64,000 nucleotides of DNA from NCBI GenBank assembly GCA_944383465.1, contig CALWPQ010000020.1, positions 30,858 to 94,857 of the forward strand, in the 5' to 3' direction. This document shows positions 17,382 through 26,915 of the stretch, one piece after another. The translations under genes and the position numbers were made by a program. Position 1 is the first letter of the stretch. Every line of letters starts with the position of its first letter. Under the pieces are notes generated by a model that ran no database searches, was not told the origin of the DNA, and was given only the letters and a program-made list of their open reading frames with translations. The DNA is from an uncultured Clostridia bacterium (GTDB lineage: Bacteria > Bacillota > Clostridia > Peptostreptococcales > Anaerovoracaceae).

Positions 17382-17410
17382 TTGTAAATCGCACAGAGTT
17401 GTGATAAAAT
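17382..17410 (+). promoter_or_regulatory. promoter of tRNA-Leu(CAA)
   Basis: TTGTAA (17382-17387), a 17-bp spacer and TAAAAT (17405-17410) end 11 bases before the tRNA. The yajC gene 36 bases beyond the tRNA may share this start. Confidence 0.6.
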
Positions 17411-17421
17411 AATGCTATTAT

Positions 17422-17508
17422 GCCGGCGTGATGGAATTGGCAGACGTGCGGGACTCAAAATCCCGTGGTGGCAACACCGTATGGGTTCGACCCCCATCGC
17501 CGGCACCA
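17422..17508 (+). tRNA. tRNA-Leu(CAA)
   Basis: Acceptor strands GCCGGCG and CGCCGGC pair, followed by A and an encoded CCA. The anticodon stem CGGGA/TCCCG holds the loop CTCAAAA, giving anticodon CAA for TTG codons. The long variable arm (GTGGTGGCAACACCGT) marks a class II leucine tRNA of 87 bases. It forms the right boundary of the accessory segment that began after tRNA-Leu(GAG). Confidence 0.95.
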
Positions 17509-17544
17509 ATTAAAAAGTTCACCGTTTTAAGGAGGAGATTTTAT

Positions 17545-17964
17545 ATGACCCAGGGCCAAATGTTAATGCAGATGTTGCCGTTACTTCTTTTAATACCTTT
17601 GATGTACTTTTTGCTCATAAGACCGCAAAAGAAAAAAGATAAAGAAACGAATAAGATGAGAAACAGCGTTAAGGTTGGCGACGAAATAATAACTATCGGA
17701 GGCATTGTTGGCAAAGTTGTCAAGACTAAGGATGACTCGCTTGTTATTCAAGTTGGAGCTGATAAGATAAAGTTTGAGATTATGCGCTGGGCGGTATCGA
17801 GAGTTACTGCTGAAGGAAAGAGTATAAAGGGCGGAGCTATGGAAGAGGAAGAAGCTCCTAAGAAAGCTCTTCCTAAGAGAATGAAGAAAGCAGAGAAAGC
17901 GGTAGAAGAGACTTCTGAAAGCACTGCATCTGAGAGCGCGGAAGAAGCAGCTGCGCAGGAATAA
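17545..17964 (+). CDS. yajC: preprotein translocase subunit YajC
   Basis: Small membrane partner of SecDF in protein export. The 139-residue protein has one N-terminal helix (MLPLLLLIPLMYFLLIRPQ), the RPQKKKDKE junction, then the compact domain VKVGDEIITIGGIVGKVV. The tail, from about residue 95, is rich in Glu, Lys and Ala, longer than in many homologues, and probably disordered. The ATG at 17545 follows AAGGAGGAG; an upstream in-frame start would lie inside the tRNA. Only one small membrane-protein gene separates it from secDF, matching its role. Confidence 0.93.
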   Translation: MTQGQMLMQMLPLLLLIPLMYFLLIRPQKKKDKETNKMRNSVKVGDEIITIGGIVGKVVKTKDDSLVIQVGADKIKFEIMRWAVSRVTAEGKSIKGGAMEEEEAPKKALPKRMKKAEKAVEETSESTASESAEEAAAQE

Positions 17965-17981
17965 AATTTAATTATTAAAGG

Positions 17982-18030
17982 GAAGCATGATGAGCGGATG
18001 CTGAATCGTGCTTCTATTTTTTATTTTTTG
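17982..18030 (+). terminator. intrinsic terminator after yajC
   Basis: GAAGCA (17982-17987) pairs with TGCTTC (18009-18014), with further pairing inside, followed by TATTTTTTATTTTTTG. Confidence 0.75.
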
Positions 18031-18069
18031 TAATATATCTTTAGTAAAAAACAAAAAGGGGATTTTAAA

Positions 18070-18435
18070 ATGGATAAATTGTTAAAAATAATCAAAGGAT
18101 ATCTGATTTCCGCCGCACTTTTCCTCATAATTATGCTGGTACTGTCGATATTGATGCTGGGGACTGAAATGTCTATGAGCGGAGCCAAATGGTACGGATG
18201 CATTGCACTTGCCGCATCGGCGCTAATTTTTGGCATTTCGGCGGGAGCCGCTTTTGGCAAGAGGGGGCTTGTAACGGGCATAGGTCTTGGAATTTTATAT
18301 GTGTGCCTGTTCATTTTTCTTTTAACAACGATGTTTGACGCAAGTTTTTATGCGGGGATAACTGATATTCGTTATATAATTCCGGTAGTTTTATGTGCGG
18401 TAGGCGCAGTAGTGGGTACAAACCTCAAAAATTAG
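18070..18435 (+). CDS. TIGR04086-type small membrane protein
   Basis: A 121-residue protein with four hydrophobic helices and almost no soluble part. It matches my memory of the TIGR04086 family found between yajC and secDF in many Clostridia; its function is unknown. The third segment contains SAGAAFGKRGLVTGIGLG. AAAGGGG lies about 9 bases ahead of the ATG. Conservation of position next to the Sec accessory genes suggests a membrane or export role, but nothing in the sequence proves it. Confidence 0.7.
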   Translation: MDKLLKIIKGYLISAALFLIIMLVLSILMLGTEMSMSGAKWYGCIALAASALIFGISAGAAFGKRGLVTGIGLGILYVCLFIFLLTTMFDASFYAGITDIRYIIPVVLCAVGAVVGTNLKN

Positions 18436-18466
18436 GTAAAAACCATTAAAAAAGAGCACAAGATAC

Positions 18467-18495
18467 TTGTTTATACACTCAAAAAGTAGTAAAAT
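18467..18495 (+). promoter_or_regulatory. promoter of secDF
   Basis: TTGTTT (18467-18472), a 17-bp spacer and TAAAAT (18490-18495), 74 bases before the chosen ATG. Confidence 0.5.
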
Positions 18496-18568
18496 ATAAC
18501 GAAGTATGATTACAATGGGATAATTGTTTTTATATACATTTTGGCTAGAAAAGAGGATGAATGAAAAA

Positions 18569-20776
18569 ATGAGTTACAATATGAGAAAAGTGATTGCTGC
18601 GCTCATTGTGGTAATTACAATAGCCGCATGGATAATAACGATCTTCGGAATTGGAGAAGTGAATTCAATAAAAGATCTTCTTAAATTAGGCCTCGATATA
18701 AAGGGCGGCGTTTACGTGGTTATGGAAGCGGAGACAGACAAGACTGGAGAAGAGCTTTCCTCCCTGATGGAGCAGACTCAGGCTGTAATAGAAAATCGTG
18801 TAAATCAGATGGGTCTTTCGGAGCCTGTGGTGACGATAGAGGGAGATAAGAGGATAAGAGTTGAGCTTCCCGGAGTAGATAACGCGGAAGAGGCAATAGA
18901 GTCTATCGGTAGGACGGCGCAGCTTCAGTTCCTGCTTGCGGACGGTACTATCGTGTGCGACGGTGCAGATATAGCAGATGCCGGAGTTACACAGGACAGT
19001 GAACACGGCGGTTATGCAATAAGCCTTGAATTTACATCTGACGGCGCAAAGAAGTTTGAAGAAGGTACGAGACGCGCGATGTCCGGAGAGATTACGAGTA
19101 TGGATCCTTCGATGCCGGGAAATGTAATAATGATAGTGCTCGACGATGAAGTGATATCTGCGCCGCAGGTAAGCAGTGTAATTCCGAACGGCGAGGCGGT
19201 GATTACAAGCAGCAGGGTTGGCGGCTTTGATCAGAACGAAGCTATGCAGACGGCGGCGCTCATAAGAGGCGGCGCGCTTCCAGTGGGACTTACGGAAGTG
19301 AATTCGGGGACTCAGACGGCAAAGATCGGCGAATCGGCGTTTGAGCAGAGCATTGTAGCAGGAGCAATAGGCCTTGCTCTTATATTCATAATAATGATCA
19401 TCTTTTACGGAATTATGGGTATTGCGGCGGACGTTTCCCTTTTGCTTTATGTCGTAATAGATCTTTGGATAATGGTGGCTATGGGCTCGGTACTTACACT
19501 ACCGGGTATTGCAGGTATCATACTTTCGATAGGTATGGCGGTAGATGCAAATGTAATAATATTCTCACGTATCAAAGAAGAAATTATCAGCGGAAAAAGC
19601 GTGCGCGCGGCTGTAGAGTCAGGTTCAAAGCGTGCGATAGGCACAGTGCTTGATTCGCAGATAACGACGATAATTGCAGCCATTGTGCTCTATCAGATAG
19701 GCACGAGCACAGTGAGGGGATTTGCACTTACGCTGATGATAGGTATTGTCACAAGTATTTTCACCGCAGTTTTTGTAACTCAGATTTACGTAAAGCTGCT
19801 TGCCGGAAGCAGAAAGTTTGGTGCAAACAAGTACTTCGGCGTGAGAGAAGATGGAACTGCAAAATTTTCAATCAAGAAGGAATTTGATTTTATAAAGTAT
19901 AAGAAATTCTACTATCTGCTTGCAGCAGTTATAATTGTGGCGGGGCTTGTTGTAAGTGCGGTATCGGGAATGAATTACGGCATAGATTTTACAGGCGGCA
20001 CAATGATACAGCTCGATTTTGGCGAAAAAGTAGAGGAAGATGCTGTATATGATGTGCTCAAGGATTACGGAATCGACGATGCGGAAGTTATATTTGCTTC
20101 AGAAAACAACAGCGAGGTCATCATCAGAAGCATGCAGGCTCTCGACAATGTGGAAAGAGGAGAGCTTATAGAAAAGCTCGAATCTGAGATAAGCGCTGCG
20201 GAAGTACTTTCGAGCGAGCTGTTCGGACCTTCAGTAGGAAAGGAACTCAGGGTAAACGCCGTAAAGGCAGTAATTATAGCGGCGGCATGCATGCTCGTAT
20301 ATATCATATTCAGATTTGAATGGAAGTTTGGGGTGGCGTCGATTGTCGGAGTTGCGCATGACGTTCTTATGGTGATAGCGTTTTATGCGATTTTCAGAGT
20401 TACGGTCAACAATCCATTTATCGCGGGTATACTTACGGTAGTCGGTTACTCTATAAATGATACGATTGTAGTCTTTGACAGAATTCGTGAAAATCTCGGT
20501 ATGATGAAAAAATCGGATATTGACGGTGTGGTAAACAAGAGCGTAAATCAGACTCTTATGCGTTCTCTTATGACTTCTGTAACGACGCTTATCGTTATGA
20601 TTCCGCTTTATATTATGGCAGGCTCGGCAATAAGAGAATTTGCCCTGCCGCTTATGATAGGAATAATTGTGGGATGTATATCATCGGTTATGCTTTGCAG
20701 TCCCCTTTACAGAGATCTGTGTGTTCTCACAAGCGGCAAAAAGTATCGGGGCGCAAAAGCAAAAACGGCAAAATAA
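18569..20776 (+). CDS. secDF: protein translocase subunit SecDF (fused)
   Basis: Proton-driven export factor that pulls secreted chains out of SecYEG. The protein is about 735 residues with SecD and SecF joined in one chain. The SecD half shows LGLDIKGGVYVVME near residue 42 and an IAGIILSIGMAVDANVIIFSR motif. The SecF half starts near residue 450 with NYGIDFTGGTMIQLDF and has VVGYSINDTIVVFDRIRENL. There are 12 predicted helices with two large outer loops. ATG 18569 is chosen because AAGAGGATGA is better spaced to it than to ATG 18557. Fused SecDF is usual in Bacillus and some Clostridia. Confidence 0.95.
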   Translation: MSYNMRKVIAALIVVITIAAWIITIFGIGEVNSIKDLLKLGLDIKGGVYVVMEAETDKTGEELSSLMEQTQAVIENRVNQMGLSEPVVTIEGDKRIRVELPGVDNAEEAIESIGRTAQLQFLLADGTIVCDGADIADAGVTQDSEHGGYAISLEFTSDGAKKFEEGTRRAMSGEITSMDPSMPGNVIMIVLDDEVISAPQVSSVIPNGEAVITSSRVGGFDQNEAMQTAALIRGGALPVGLTEVNSGTQTAKIGESAFEQSIVAGAIGLALIFIIMIIFYGIMGIAADVSLLLYVVIDLWIMVAMGSVLTLPGIAGIILSIGMAVDANVIIFSRIKEEIISGKSVRAAVESGSKRAIGTVLDSQITTIIAAIVLYQIGTSTVRGFALTLMIGIVTSIFTAVFVTQIYVKLLAGSRKFGANKYFGVREDGTAKFSIKKEFDFIKYKKFYYLLAAVIIVAGLVVSAVSGMNYGIDFTGGTMIQLDFGEKVEEDAVYDVLKDYGIDDAEVIFASENNSEVIIRSMQALDNVERGELIEKLESEISAAEVLSSELFGPSVGKELRVNAVKAVIIAAACMLVYIIFRFEWKFGVASIVGVAHDVLMVIAFYAIFRVTVNNPFIAGILTVVGYSINDTIVVFDRIRENLGMMKKSDIDGVVNKSVNQTLMRSLMTSVTTLIVMIPLYIMAGSAIREFALPLMIGIIVGCISSVMLCSPLYRDLCVLTSGKKYRGAKAKTAK

Positions 20777-20843
20777 AGTGCGGATACGAAAAACTCGTAG
20801 CATTATCATTGATAAAAGATCGTAACAGAAAAGGATATAATCT

Positions 20844-23045
20844 ATGGAATCCAAACAGGAATTTTTGAAAGGGCTACAGGAAATCAACCCATCATATGAC
20901 ATTGAGCTCATAGAGAAGGCCTATGATCTTGCTGGCAAAATGCACCAGGGTCAGTTGAGAAAGTCCGGCGAGCCTTATCTCATTCATCCCGTGGCGGTGG
21001 CAAAGATACTTGCCGAGCTTGGTATGGACGATCAGGCAATAGTCGCAGGACTTCTTCATGATGTAGTTGAAGATACTGACTATACTACAGAACAGCTCAG
21101 AGAAGATTTCGGCGACGATATAGAGCTTCTCGTCGATGGTGTTACGAAACTCGGCTCGCTCAAATACGAAAGCAAGGAAGAGAGACAGGCGGAAAACCTG
21201 AGAAAGATGTTCCTTGCTATGTCCAAGGATATAAGGGTGCTCATTATAAAGCTCGCCGACAGACTGCATAATCTGCGAACCATAAACTATATGACGCAGG
21301 ATAAAATACAGGAAAAGTGCAAAGAAACACTCGAAATTTATGCGCCGCTGGCGGCAAGGCTCGGAATATATACGATAAAATTTGAGCTTGAGGATATAGC
21401 GCTGAAATACACCGACCCAGAGGCATACTACAATCTCGTGGAGCAGGTAGCGGCCAAGAAATCGCAGCGTGAAGAAGTGATACAGACGGTAATAGAGGAG
21501 ATAAAAGACGGACTTTCCGACCTCAATCTTCATTACGATATAATGGGCCGTTCAAAGCATTTTTACAGCATTTACAGAAAGATGAAAATGCAGAATAAGC
21601 AAATCGACGAGATATTCGATCTTACAGCTGTGCGCATCATAGTAGATTCAATAAAGGACTGCTACGCAGTGCTCGGCATAGTTCATACGCTGTGGAAGCC
21701 TATTCCGGGTAAATTCAAGGACTATATAGCGATGCCGAAACCGAATATGTATCAGTCGCTGCATACTACTGTAATCGGTGATAACGGCGATCCCTTTGAA
21801 ATCCAGATAAGAACATATGATATGCATAAAATAGCCGAGTACGGTATCGCGGCGCATTGGAAATATAAAGAAGGTATAAACAAGAACAACAACGAAAATG
21901 AAGAAGTTAAACTGGCGTGGCTGAGGCAGACTCTTGAGTGGCAAAAGGATATGAACGATCCTAAGGAGTTTATGGAAACGCTTAAAATGGATCTCTTTGC
22001 TTCGCAGGTATATGTATTTACTCCGCAGGGCGAAGTTGTGGAGCTGCCGGCAGGTTCGACGCCTCTTGATTTTGCCTTTAAGATACACTCAGCTGTCGGA
22101 TATAAGTGCGTGGGCGCAAAAGTAAACGGTAAAATTGTGCCGATAGATACGACGCTTAAAAACGGCAATATAGTCGAAATCATAACGTCGAATAATTCAA
22201 GCGGACCTTCGACCGACTGGCTCAAGATAGCCAAGAGCAGCTCGGCGCGCAATAAAATAAGACAGTGGATAAAGAAAGAAAACCAGTCCGATTCTGTGGA
22301 AAAGGGCAAGGAAATGCTCGAAAAATATGTGCGCAAAAAGGGTTATGACTCAAAAGAAGTGCTCAAAAATTCATATATAACAAGAGCCTACAAGCAGCTC
22401 AACCTGACGTCTGCGGATGAAATGTTCGCGCAGCTTGCCGCAGGCGGAGCGTTTATAGGAAGAGTTGCGGCGGTACTGTTTGGATATTACAATGACGACA
22501 AGCATCTTGAGGAACAAAAGGATGCGTCAGTCGAAACAACGGCAGCGGCGATCAACGAGAAGGCAAAGAAAGCTCAGCGCGGGAAAAAGGATATGTCCGG
22601 CATCGTCGTAAAGGGTGTCGATAATTTGATGATAAGAGTAGCAAAATGCTGCAATCCTGTCCCCGGAGACGATATAATCGGCTTTATCACAAAGGGAAGA
22701 GGTATATCAGTGCACAGAGCAGACTGCGCAAACGTGCTGGCGATGCCTGAGGAAGAGAGAAGCCGTTTTATAGAAGTTGAATGGGATCAGACCAAGCTGG
22801 ACAAGTCGTACAGCGCTGATATTTCAATCATTGCAGATGACAGAAAAGGGCTCCTTTCAGATATTTCAAGGATATGCGATGATATGGATGTAAACATAAC
22901 GGGAGTTAATGCAAGAACTGATAAAGATGGAGTGGTAACGATAACGATGACGCTTTCTATATCTAACACAGCTCAGATGGAAAAAATACTCAGGAGCCTG
23001 AGAAGCGTACAGGGCGTTACCGATGTTTACAGAGCAGCGGTATAG
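20844..23045 (+). CDS. rel: bifunctional (p)ppGpp synthetase/hydrolase
   Basis: Makes and destroys the stringent-response alarmone. The 733-residue protein has all domains. The HD hydrolase (about 25-200) has HPVAVAKIL and LLHDVVEDTDYT. The synthetase (about 230-350) has HFYSIYRKM, FDLTAVRIIV and FEIQIRTYDMHKIAEYGIAAHW. TGS (about 390-450) has VYVFTPQGEVVELPAGST. A zinc-finger region has CCNPVPGDDIIGFITKGRGI, and the C-terminal ACT domain is near 655-733. Both active sites look intact. dtd follows, the usual Gram-positive pair. Confidence 0.96.
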   Translation: MESKQEFLKGLQEINPSYDIELIEKAYDLAGKMHQGQLRKSGEPYLIHPVAVAKILAELGMDDQAIVAGLLHDVVEDTDYTTEQLREDFGDDIELLVDGVTKLGSLKYESKEERQAENLRKMFLAMSKDIRVLIIKLADRLHNLRTINYMTQDKIQEKCKETLEIYAPLAARLGIYTIKFELEDIALKYTDPEAYYNLVEQVAAKKSQREEVIQTVIEEIKDGLSDLNLHYDIMGRSKHFYSIYRKMKMQNKQIDEIFDLTAVRIIVDSIKDCYAVLGIVHTLWKPIPGKFKDYIAMPKPNMYQSLHTTVIGDNGDPFEIQIRTYDMHKIAEYGIAAHWKYKEGINKNNNENEEVKLAWLRQTLEWQKDMNDPKEFMETLKMDLFASQVYVFTPQGEVVELPAGSTPLDFAFKIHSAVGYKCVGAKVNGKIVPIDTTLKNGNIVEIITSNNSSGPSTDWLKIAKSSSARNKIRQWIKKENQSDSVEKGKEMLEKYVRKKGYDSKEVLKNSYITRAYKQLNLTSADEMFAQLAAGGAFIGRVAAVLFGYYNDDKHLEEQKDASVETTAAAINEKAKKAQRGKKDMSGIVVKGVDNLMIRVAKCCNPVPGDDIIGFITKGRGISVHRADCANVLAMPEEERSRFIEVEWDQTKLDKSYSADISIIADDRKGLLSDISRICDDMDVNITGVNARTDKDGVVTITMTLSISNTAQMEKILRSLRSVQGVTDVYRAAV

Positions 23046-23127
23046 GCTTGGGGTTGCAGCAGGATCCGGCTGCGGCAGCGGCAAAAGATGCTTAAAGAAT
23101 GACGCAGGGCGTGGAAATGAGGAAGAT

Positions 23128-23580
23128 ATGAGAGCAGTGGTTCAGAGGGTTACGGATGCCGATGTAACGGTGGATGGAAGAGTTACAGGCAGCATTGAAA
23201 AGGGGTTGCTTGTGCTCCTTGGAGTTGAAGACGGTGATGAGCAAAAGGATATAGAATATATCAGCAAAAAGCTTGCGAATCTGCGTGTTTTCGACGATGA
23301 AGACGGCGTTATGAACAGGTCGGTCAAAGATATAAATGGGAAGATACTTTGCATATCGCAGTTTACGCTTCTCGGCGATGCGAGAAAGGGAAATCGCCCG
23401 AGCTATTTTACTGCAGCGCGCCCTGAGCTGGCGAACGAACTCTATAGAAAAGTGATAAACAGCCTCGAAAACGAATTCGGCATAGATGTGGAAGAGGGAG
23501 TTTTTCAGGCGGATATGCTTGTGAGGATAAACAACGACGGTCCTGTAACGATACTTCTCGACAGCAGGAGGCTATTTTAG
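23128..23580 (+). CDS. dtd: D-aminoacyl-tRNA deacylase
   Basis: Removes D-amino acids wrongly attached to tRNA. The 150-residue protein begins MRAVVQRVTDADV and has both active-site motifs, SQFTLLGDARKGNRPSYF and NNDGPVTILLDS. ATG 23128, behind ATGAGGAAG, is correct; an open frame further upstream overlaps the end of rel and is not part of the protein. It is 82 bases after rel and 12 bases before the next gene. Confidence 0.95.
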   Translation: MRAVVQRVTDADVTVDGRVTGSIEKGLLVLLGVEDGDEQKDIEYISKKLANLRVFDDEDGVMNRSVKDINGKILCISQFTLLGDARKGNRPSYFTAARPELANELYRKVINSLENEFGIDVEEGVFQADMLVRINNDGPVTILLDSRRLF

Positions 23581-23592
23581 GAGGTAAATATA

Positions 23593-24213
23593 ATGAAGAT
23601 GACTTGTATACCGAGCGGTACTATGGGGGTTAATACCTATGTAGTGGGAGATGAGAGCACGGGAAAGGCTTTTATAGTCGATCCGGGCGGATTTAATAAA
23701 GAAACTGTAAATTGGCTTAATGACAACGGGTTTAAACTCGAATATATAATACTCACGCACGGACACGGCGACCATATAGGAGGAGTGAAGAAATATATGG
23801 AGATGTTCCCCGGCGTAAAGCTCGTGGCCGGAGAGCACGAAAAGGAACTGCTTGCAAGTCCGATGATGAATGCTTCACGTGAGATCTGCGGCGAGAGCAT
23901 TATGCTCACAGCAGATATTTGGGTACACGAAGGTGATACTCTTAAAGTCGGAGATATCGAGCTCAGGTTTATGCATACGCCGGGACATACGCCGGGAGGT
24001 ATCTGTATTTTTACGGGAGATGTGCTCTTTAGCGGCGATACGCTCTTTTGCCGTTCAATCGGAAGAACAGATTTTCCGGGCGGTTCGTACGAGCAGATAA
24101 AGAAAGCGATACACAATAAACTTTTCGTATTGCCGGATGATACGAAAGTATATCCGGGGCATATGGGACCGACTACAATAGGAGAAGAAAAGAGGAGCAA
24201 TCCGTTTGTATAA
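23593..24213 (+). CDS. metallo-beta-lactamase fold hydrolase (glyoxalase II-like)
   Basis: A 206-residue zinc hydrolase of the YcbL/GloB-like group. It shows the metal motif LTHGHGDHIGG near residues 55-65, then MHTPGHTPGGICIF, FSGDTLFCRSIGRTDFPGG and a final VYPGHMGPTT, which supply the remaining His and Asp ligands. SD AGGAGGTAAATAT precedes the ATG. The physiological substrate cannot be told; thioester hydrolysis is typical. It sits between dtd and hemZ, an arrangement I have seen in several Clostridia, and overlaps hemZ by 8 bases. Confidence 0.9.
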   Translation: MKMTCIPSGTMGVNTYVVGDESTGKAFIVDPGGFNKETVNWLNDNGFKLEYIILTHGHGDHIGGVKKYMEMFPGVKLVAGEHEKELLASPMMNASREICGESIMLTADIWVHEGDTLKVGDIELRFMHTPGHTPGGICIFTGDVLFSGDTLFCRSIGRTDFPGGSYEQIKKAIHNKLFVLPDDTKVYPGHMGPTTIGEEKRSNPFV

Positions 24214-25651
24214 AATTATTTTAAGAGAAGATGTTAATAAATACGGCTGTGAGGAACTGATAAAAATATTTCTGCGTCCGGATCTCTATGATTTATTTTA
24301 TGCGCAGGCTGAGGTGCCGGATGATTTTTGCGGAGACGGCGCTTTTGGAATGGCGGCAGGATTTGATGAATGCGGCCATAGCAAATATGATGTTATCATA
24401 AATTTATCCGGAGACAGCAGTACGGAAAAGAACAGCGTTAAAAGAAAGCTTTATGCCGCGTTATCGGAACTTACGGGAAACAAGCATGAGTGGGGAATAT
24501 TAACGGGTGTAAGACCTGTGAAACTTGCGGGAAATATACTTAAAGAGGCGGGAAGCTATGAAGATGCGCTTGCCGAGCTCACTTGCTGCTACTTTGTTTC
24601 AAAGGAAAAGGCGGAAACTCTACTCGATATCTATATGTATCAGCAGGAAAAGCTGGGAAAGCCTCCCGCAAAGAGCGTAGGCATATATATAGGCATACCT
24701 TTCTGTCCGACAAGATGCCTTTACTGTGCGTTTGCTTCAAACGAGGCCAAGCCCGGCGAGATAGAAAGATATCTTACGGCGCTGCACAAGGAGATAGACG
24801 GTGTTGCGAAAATGATGCGCGAAAAGGGCATATATCCAGAGTCTGTATATATAGGAGGAGGTACACCGACTACGCTCACAGCGGAGCAGCTCGATTTCCT
24901 GATGTCGCATGTGAACGAAGCCTTTGATATCTCAAGGCTCAAGGAATTCACAGTGGAAGCGGGAAGACCCGATACGATAGATAAGGAAAAGTTGCGTGTC
25001 ATAAAGAAAAACGGCGCTCGCCGCATAAGCATAAATCCGCAGTCGATGAAGGATAAGACGCTTGAAATTATAGGACGCTCACACAAAGCGGACGACATAA
25101 GGCGCGCTTTTAACGAGGCTAAAGAAGTCGGAACGGAATGTATCAACGCTGATGTGATAGCTGGTCTTCAGGGTGAGGACGAACAGGATTTTGTGCGCAC
25201 GCTGAGTGAAATAATAGAAATGGGCGCGGAGAATATAACCGTGCATACGCTATCTGTAAAACGGGCTTCAAAACTCGTGGAGCTCGATAAAGACTTTCAC
25301 TATAAGCAGGCAGAAACAGTAAGAAAGCAGCTTGCGGCAGGAAGGAAGCTTCTCGCAGAACACGGCTACAGACCTTACTATCTTTACAGGCAGAAAAATA
25401 TGGCGGGCGGACTTGAAAATACAGGCTACTGCAAGGACGATACACCGAGCATTTACAATGTAAGAATAATGGAAGATTCGCAGACGATAGTTGCACTCGG
25501 AGCAGGCGGCATTTCCAAGGCTTATTATCCGGAAGAAAACAGGCTGGAGCGAGTCGCCAATGTCACCAATTACGAGATTTACATAGAGCGTCTCGAGGAG
25601 ATGCTTAAAAGAAAAGAGGAAAATTTATTCCGGGAGGGAAGCACATGTTAA
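24206..25651 (+). CDS. hemZ: coproporphyrinogen III dehydrogenase HemZ (radical SAM)
   Basis: Oxygen-independent HemN-like enzyme of 481 residues. After an N-terminal domain of about 150 residues comes the radical-SAM cluster motif CPTRCLYC (near 172-179), then YIGGGTPTTLTAEQL and ADVIAGLQGEDEQDF. The long N-terminal domain separates HemZ from HemN. The start is TTG 24206 behind AGAGGAGC, overlapping the preceding gene; the end overlaps hisS by 7 bases. No other haem genes are here, so as in many anaerobes its true substrate is uncertain. Confidence 0.9.
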   Translation: MYKIILREDVNKYGCEELIKIFLRPDLYDLFYAQAEVPDDFCGDGAFGMAAGFDECGHSKYDVIINLSGDSSTEKNSVKRKLYAALSELTGNKHEWGILTGVRPVKLAGNILKEAGSYEDALAELTCCYFVSKEKAETLLDIYMYQQEKLGKPPAKSVGIYIGIPFCPTRCLYCAFASNEAKPGEIERYLTALHKEIDGVAKMMREKGIYPESVYIGGGTPTTLTAEQLDFLMSHVNEAFDISRLKEFTVEAGRPDTIDKEKLRVIKKNGARRISINPQSMKDKTLEIIGRSHKADDIRRAFNEAKEVGTECINADVIAGLQGEDEQDFVRTLSEIIEMGAENITVHTLSVKRASKLVELDKDFHYKQAETVRKQLAAGRKLLAEHGYRPYYLYRQKNMAGGLENTGYCKDDTPSIYNVRIMEDSQTIVALGAGGISKAYYPEENRLERVANVTNYEIYIERLEEMLKRKEENLFREGSTC

Positions 25652-26910
25652 CGAACGCACCTAAGGGAACGAAGGACATAATGCCAAAGGATGTTTATAA
25701 ATGGCAGTATGTAGAAAAGAAATTTAGGGAGATATGTAATAATTACGGCTTTAAGGAAGTGAGAACGCCGGTATTTGAACATACGGAGCTTTTTACGCGC
25801 GGTGTCGGCGACACAACTGATATCGTGGAAAAGCAGATGTATACATTTAAAGATTACGCGCAAAGAAGCATAACGCTCAAGCCTGAGGGCACTTCGCCTG
25901 TCGTAAGGGCGTTTGTAGAACACAAGACCTATGCCGAAGTGCAGCCGACAAAGATGTTCTACATAATTCCTTGTTTCAGATACGAAAAGCCGCAGTCGGG
26001 AAGACTGAGGGAATTTCACCAATTAGGCATTGAGACTTTTGGAACAGGAAATATGCTGGCAGATGCCGAAATCATAGGACTGGCATCAGATTTTCTTAGC
26101 GAGCTTGGAATTAAGGATGTTGAGCTTCACATAAATTCTATAGGATGTCCTGAGTGCAGGAAGAAGCACAGAGAAGCGCTCAGAGAATTTTTGCTTCCTA
26201 AGTACGATCAGCTCTGCGATGCATGCAAAGGACGCTTCGACAAAAATCCTATGAGAATACTCGACTGCAAGTCGCCTGTCTGTCAGAAGCTCGTACAGGG
26301 AGCGCCGATGATGCTCGATTATCTGTGCGATGACTGCCGCAATGCTTTTGAAGAGCTGCAGGCAAATCTCACAGCTATGGGCGTTGATTTTGTCGTTGAT
26401 CCAGGAATCGTAAGAGGTCTTGATTATTACACGAAGACGGCATTTGAATTCGTTTCCAATAATATAGGCGCGCAGGGTACAGTGTGCGGCGGCGGACGCT
26501 ACGATAATCTCATAGAGGAAATAGGCGGACCTGCAATACCGGGAGTCGGTTTCGGCCTTGGAATTGAAAGGCTTTTGCTGGTTATGGAGGCAAACGGAGT
26601 GGAGATACCTGAGCCCGACGGAGCAAGTGCATTTATCGCCTTTATGGGCGAACGCGGCAGGAATTACGCGCTTAAGCTGACACGAGAGCTGCGCGATATG
26701 GGAATAAAAACGGAAATGGATGTGCTGGCGAGAAATTTGAAAGGTCAGCTCAAGTATGCCGACCGTATCGGCGCCAAATATGCGGTTGTTATCGGAGATA
26801 ACGAGCTTGACGAAGGAGTTGTCATTCTTAAGGATATGGCAAACTCGACTCAGGAATCTGTAAAAATTGAAAATATAAAGAATGTACTTATTGAGAAGAA
26901 GGGCAGGTAA
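25645..26910 (+). CDS. hisS: histidine--tRNA ligase
   Basis: Class II synthetase of 421 residues. Motif 1 lies near LFTRGVGDTTDIVEKQMY; motif 2 is CFRYEKPQSGRLREFHQ; the histidine-specific block is VDPGIVRGLDYYTKTAFEF; motif 3 is VGFGLGIERLLL. The C-terminal anticodon domain is present. The ATG lies inside the end of hemZ behind GGGAGG. aspS follows directly, the standard Gram-positive hisS-aspS pair. I see no T-box leader, since there is no gap upstream. Confidence 0.97.
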   Translation: MLTNAPKGTKDIMPKDVYKWQYVEKKFREICNNYGFKEVRTPVFEHTELFTRGVGDTTDIVEKQMYTFKDYAQRSITLKPEGTSPVVRAFVEHKTYAEVQPTKMFYIIPCFRYEKPQSGRLREFHQLGIETFGTGNMLADAEIIGLASDFLSELGIKDVELHINSIGCPECRKKHREALREFLLPKYDQLCDACKGRFDKNPMRILDCKSPVCQKLVQGAPMMLDYLCDDCRNAFEELQANLTAMGVDFVVDPGIVRGLDYYTKTAFEFVSNNIGAQGTVCGGGRYDNLIEEIGGPAIPGVGFGLGIERLLLVMEANGVEIPEPDGASAFIAFMGERGRNYALKLTRELRDMGIKTEMDVLARNLKGQLKYADRIGAKYAVVIGDNELDEGVVILKDMANSTQESVKIENIKNVLIEKKGR

Positions 26911-26915
26911 CGTTG

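Noticed and set aside
10577..17508. The two tRNA-Leu genes as an att-site duplication of an integrated element
   Set aside because: They have different anticodons (GAG, CAA) and different 3' halves, so neither is a copy left by integration; I found no direct repeat of a tRNA end at the other border.
17428..17544. An N-terminal extension of YajC reading through tRNA-Leu(CAA)
   Set aside because: The frame lies inside the tRNA; ATG 17545 has a strong AAGGAGGAG and gives the normal protein.
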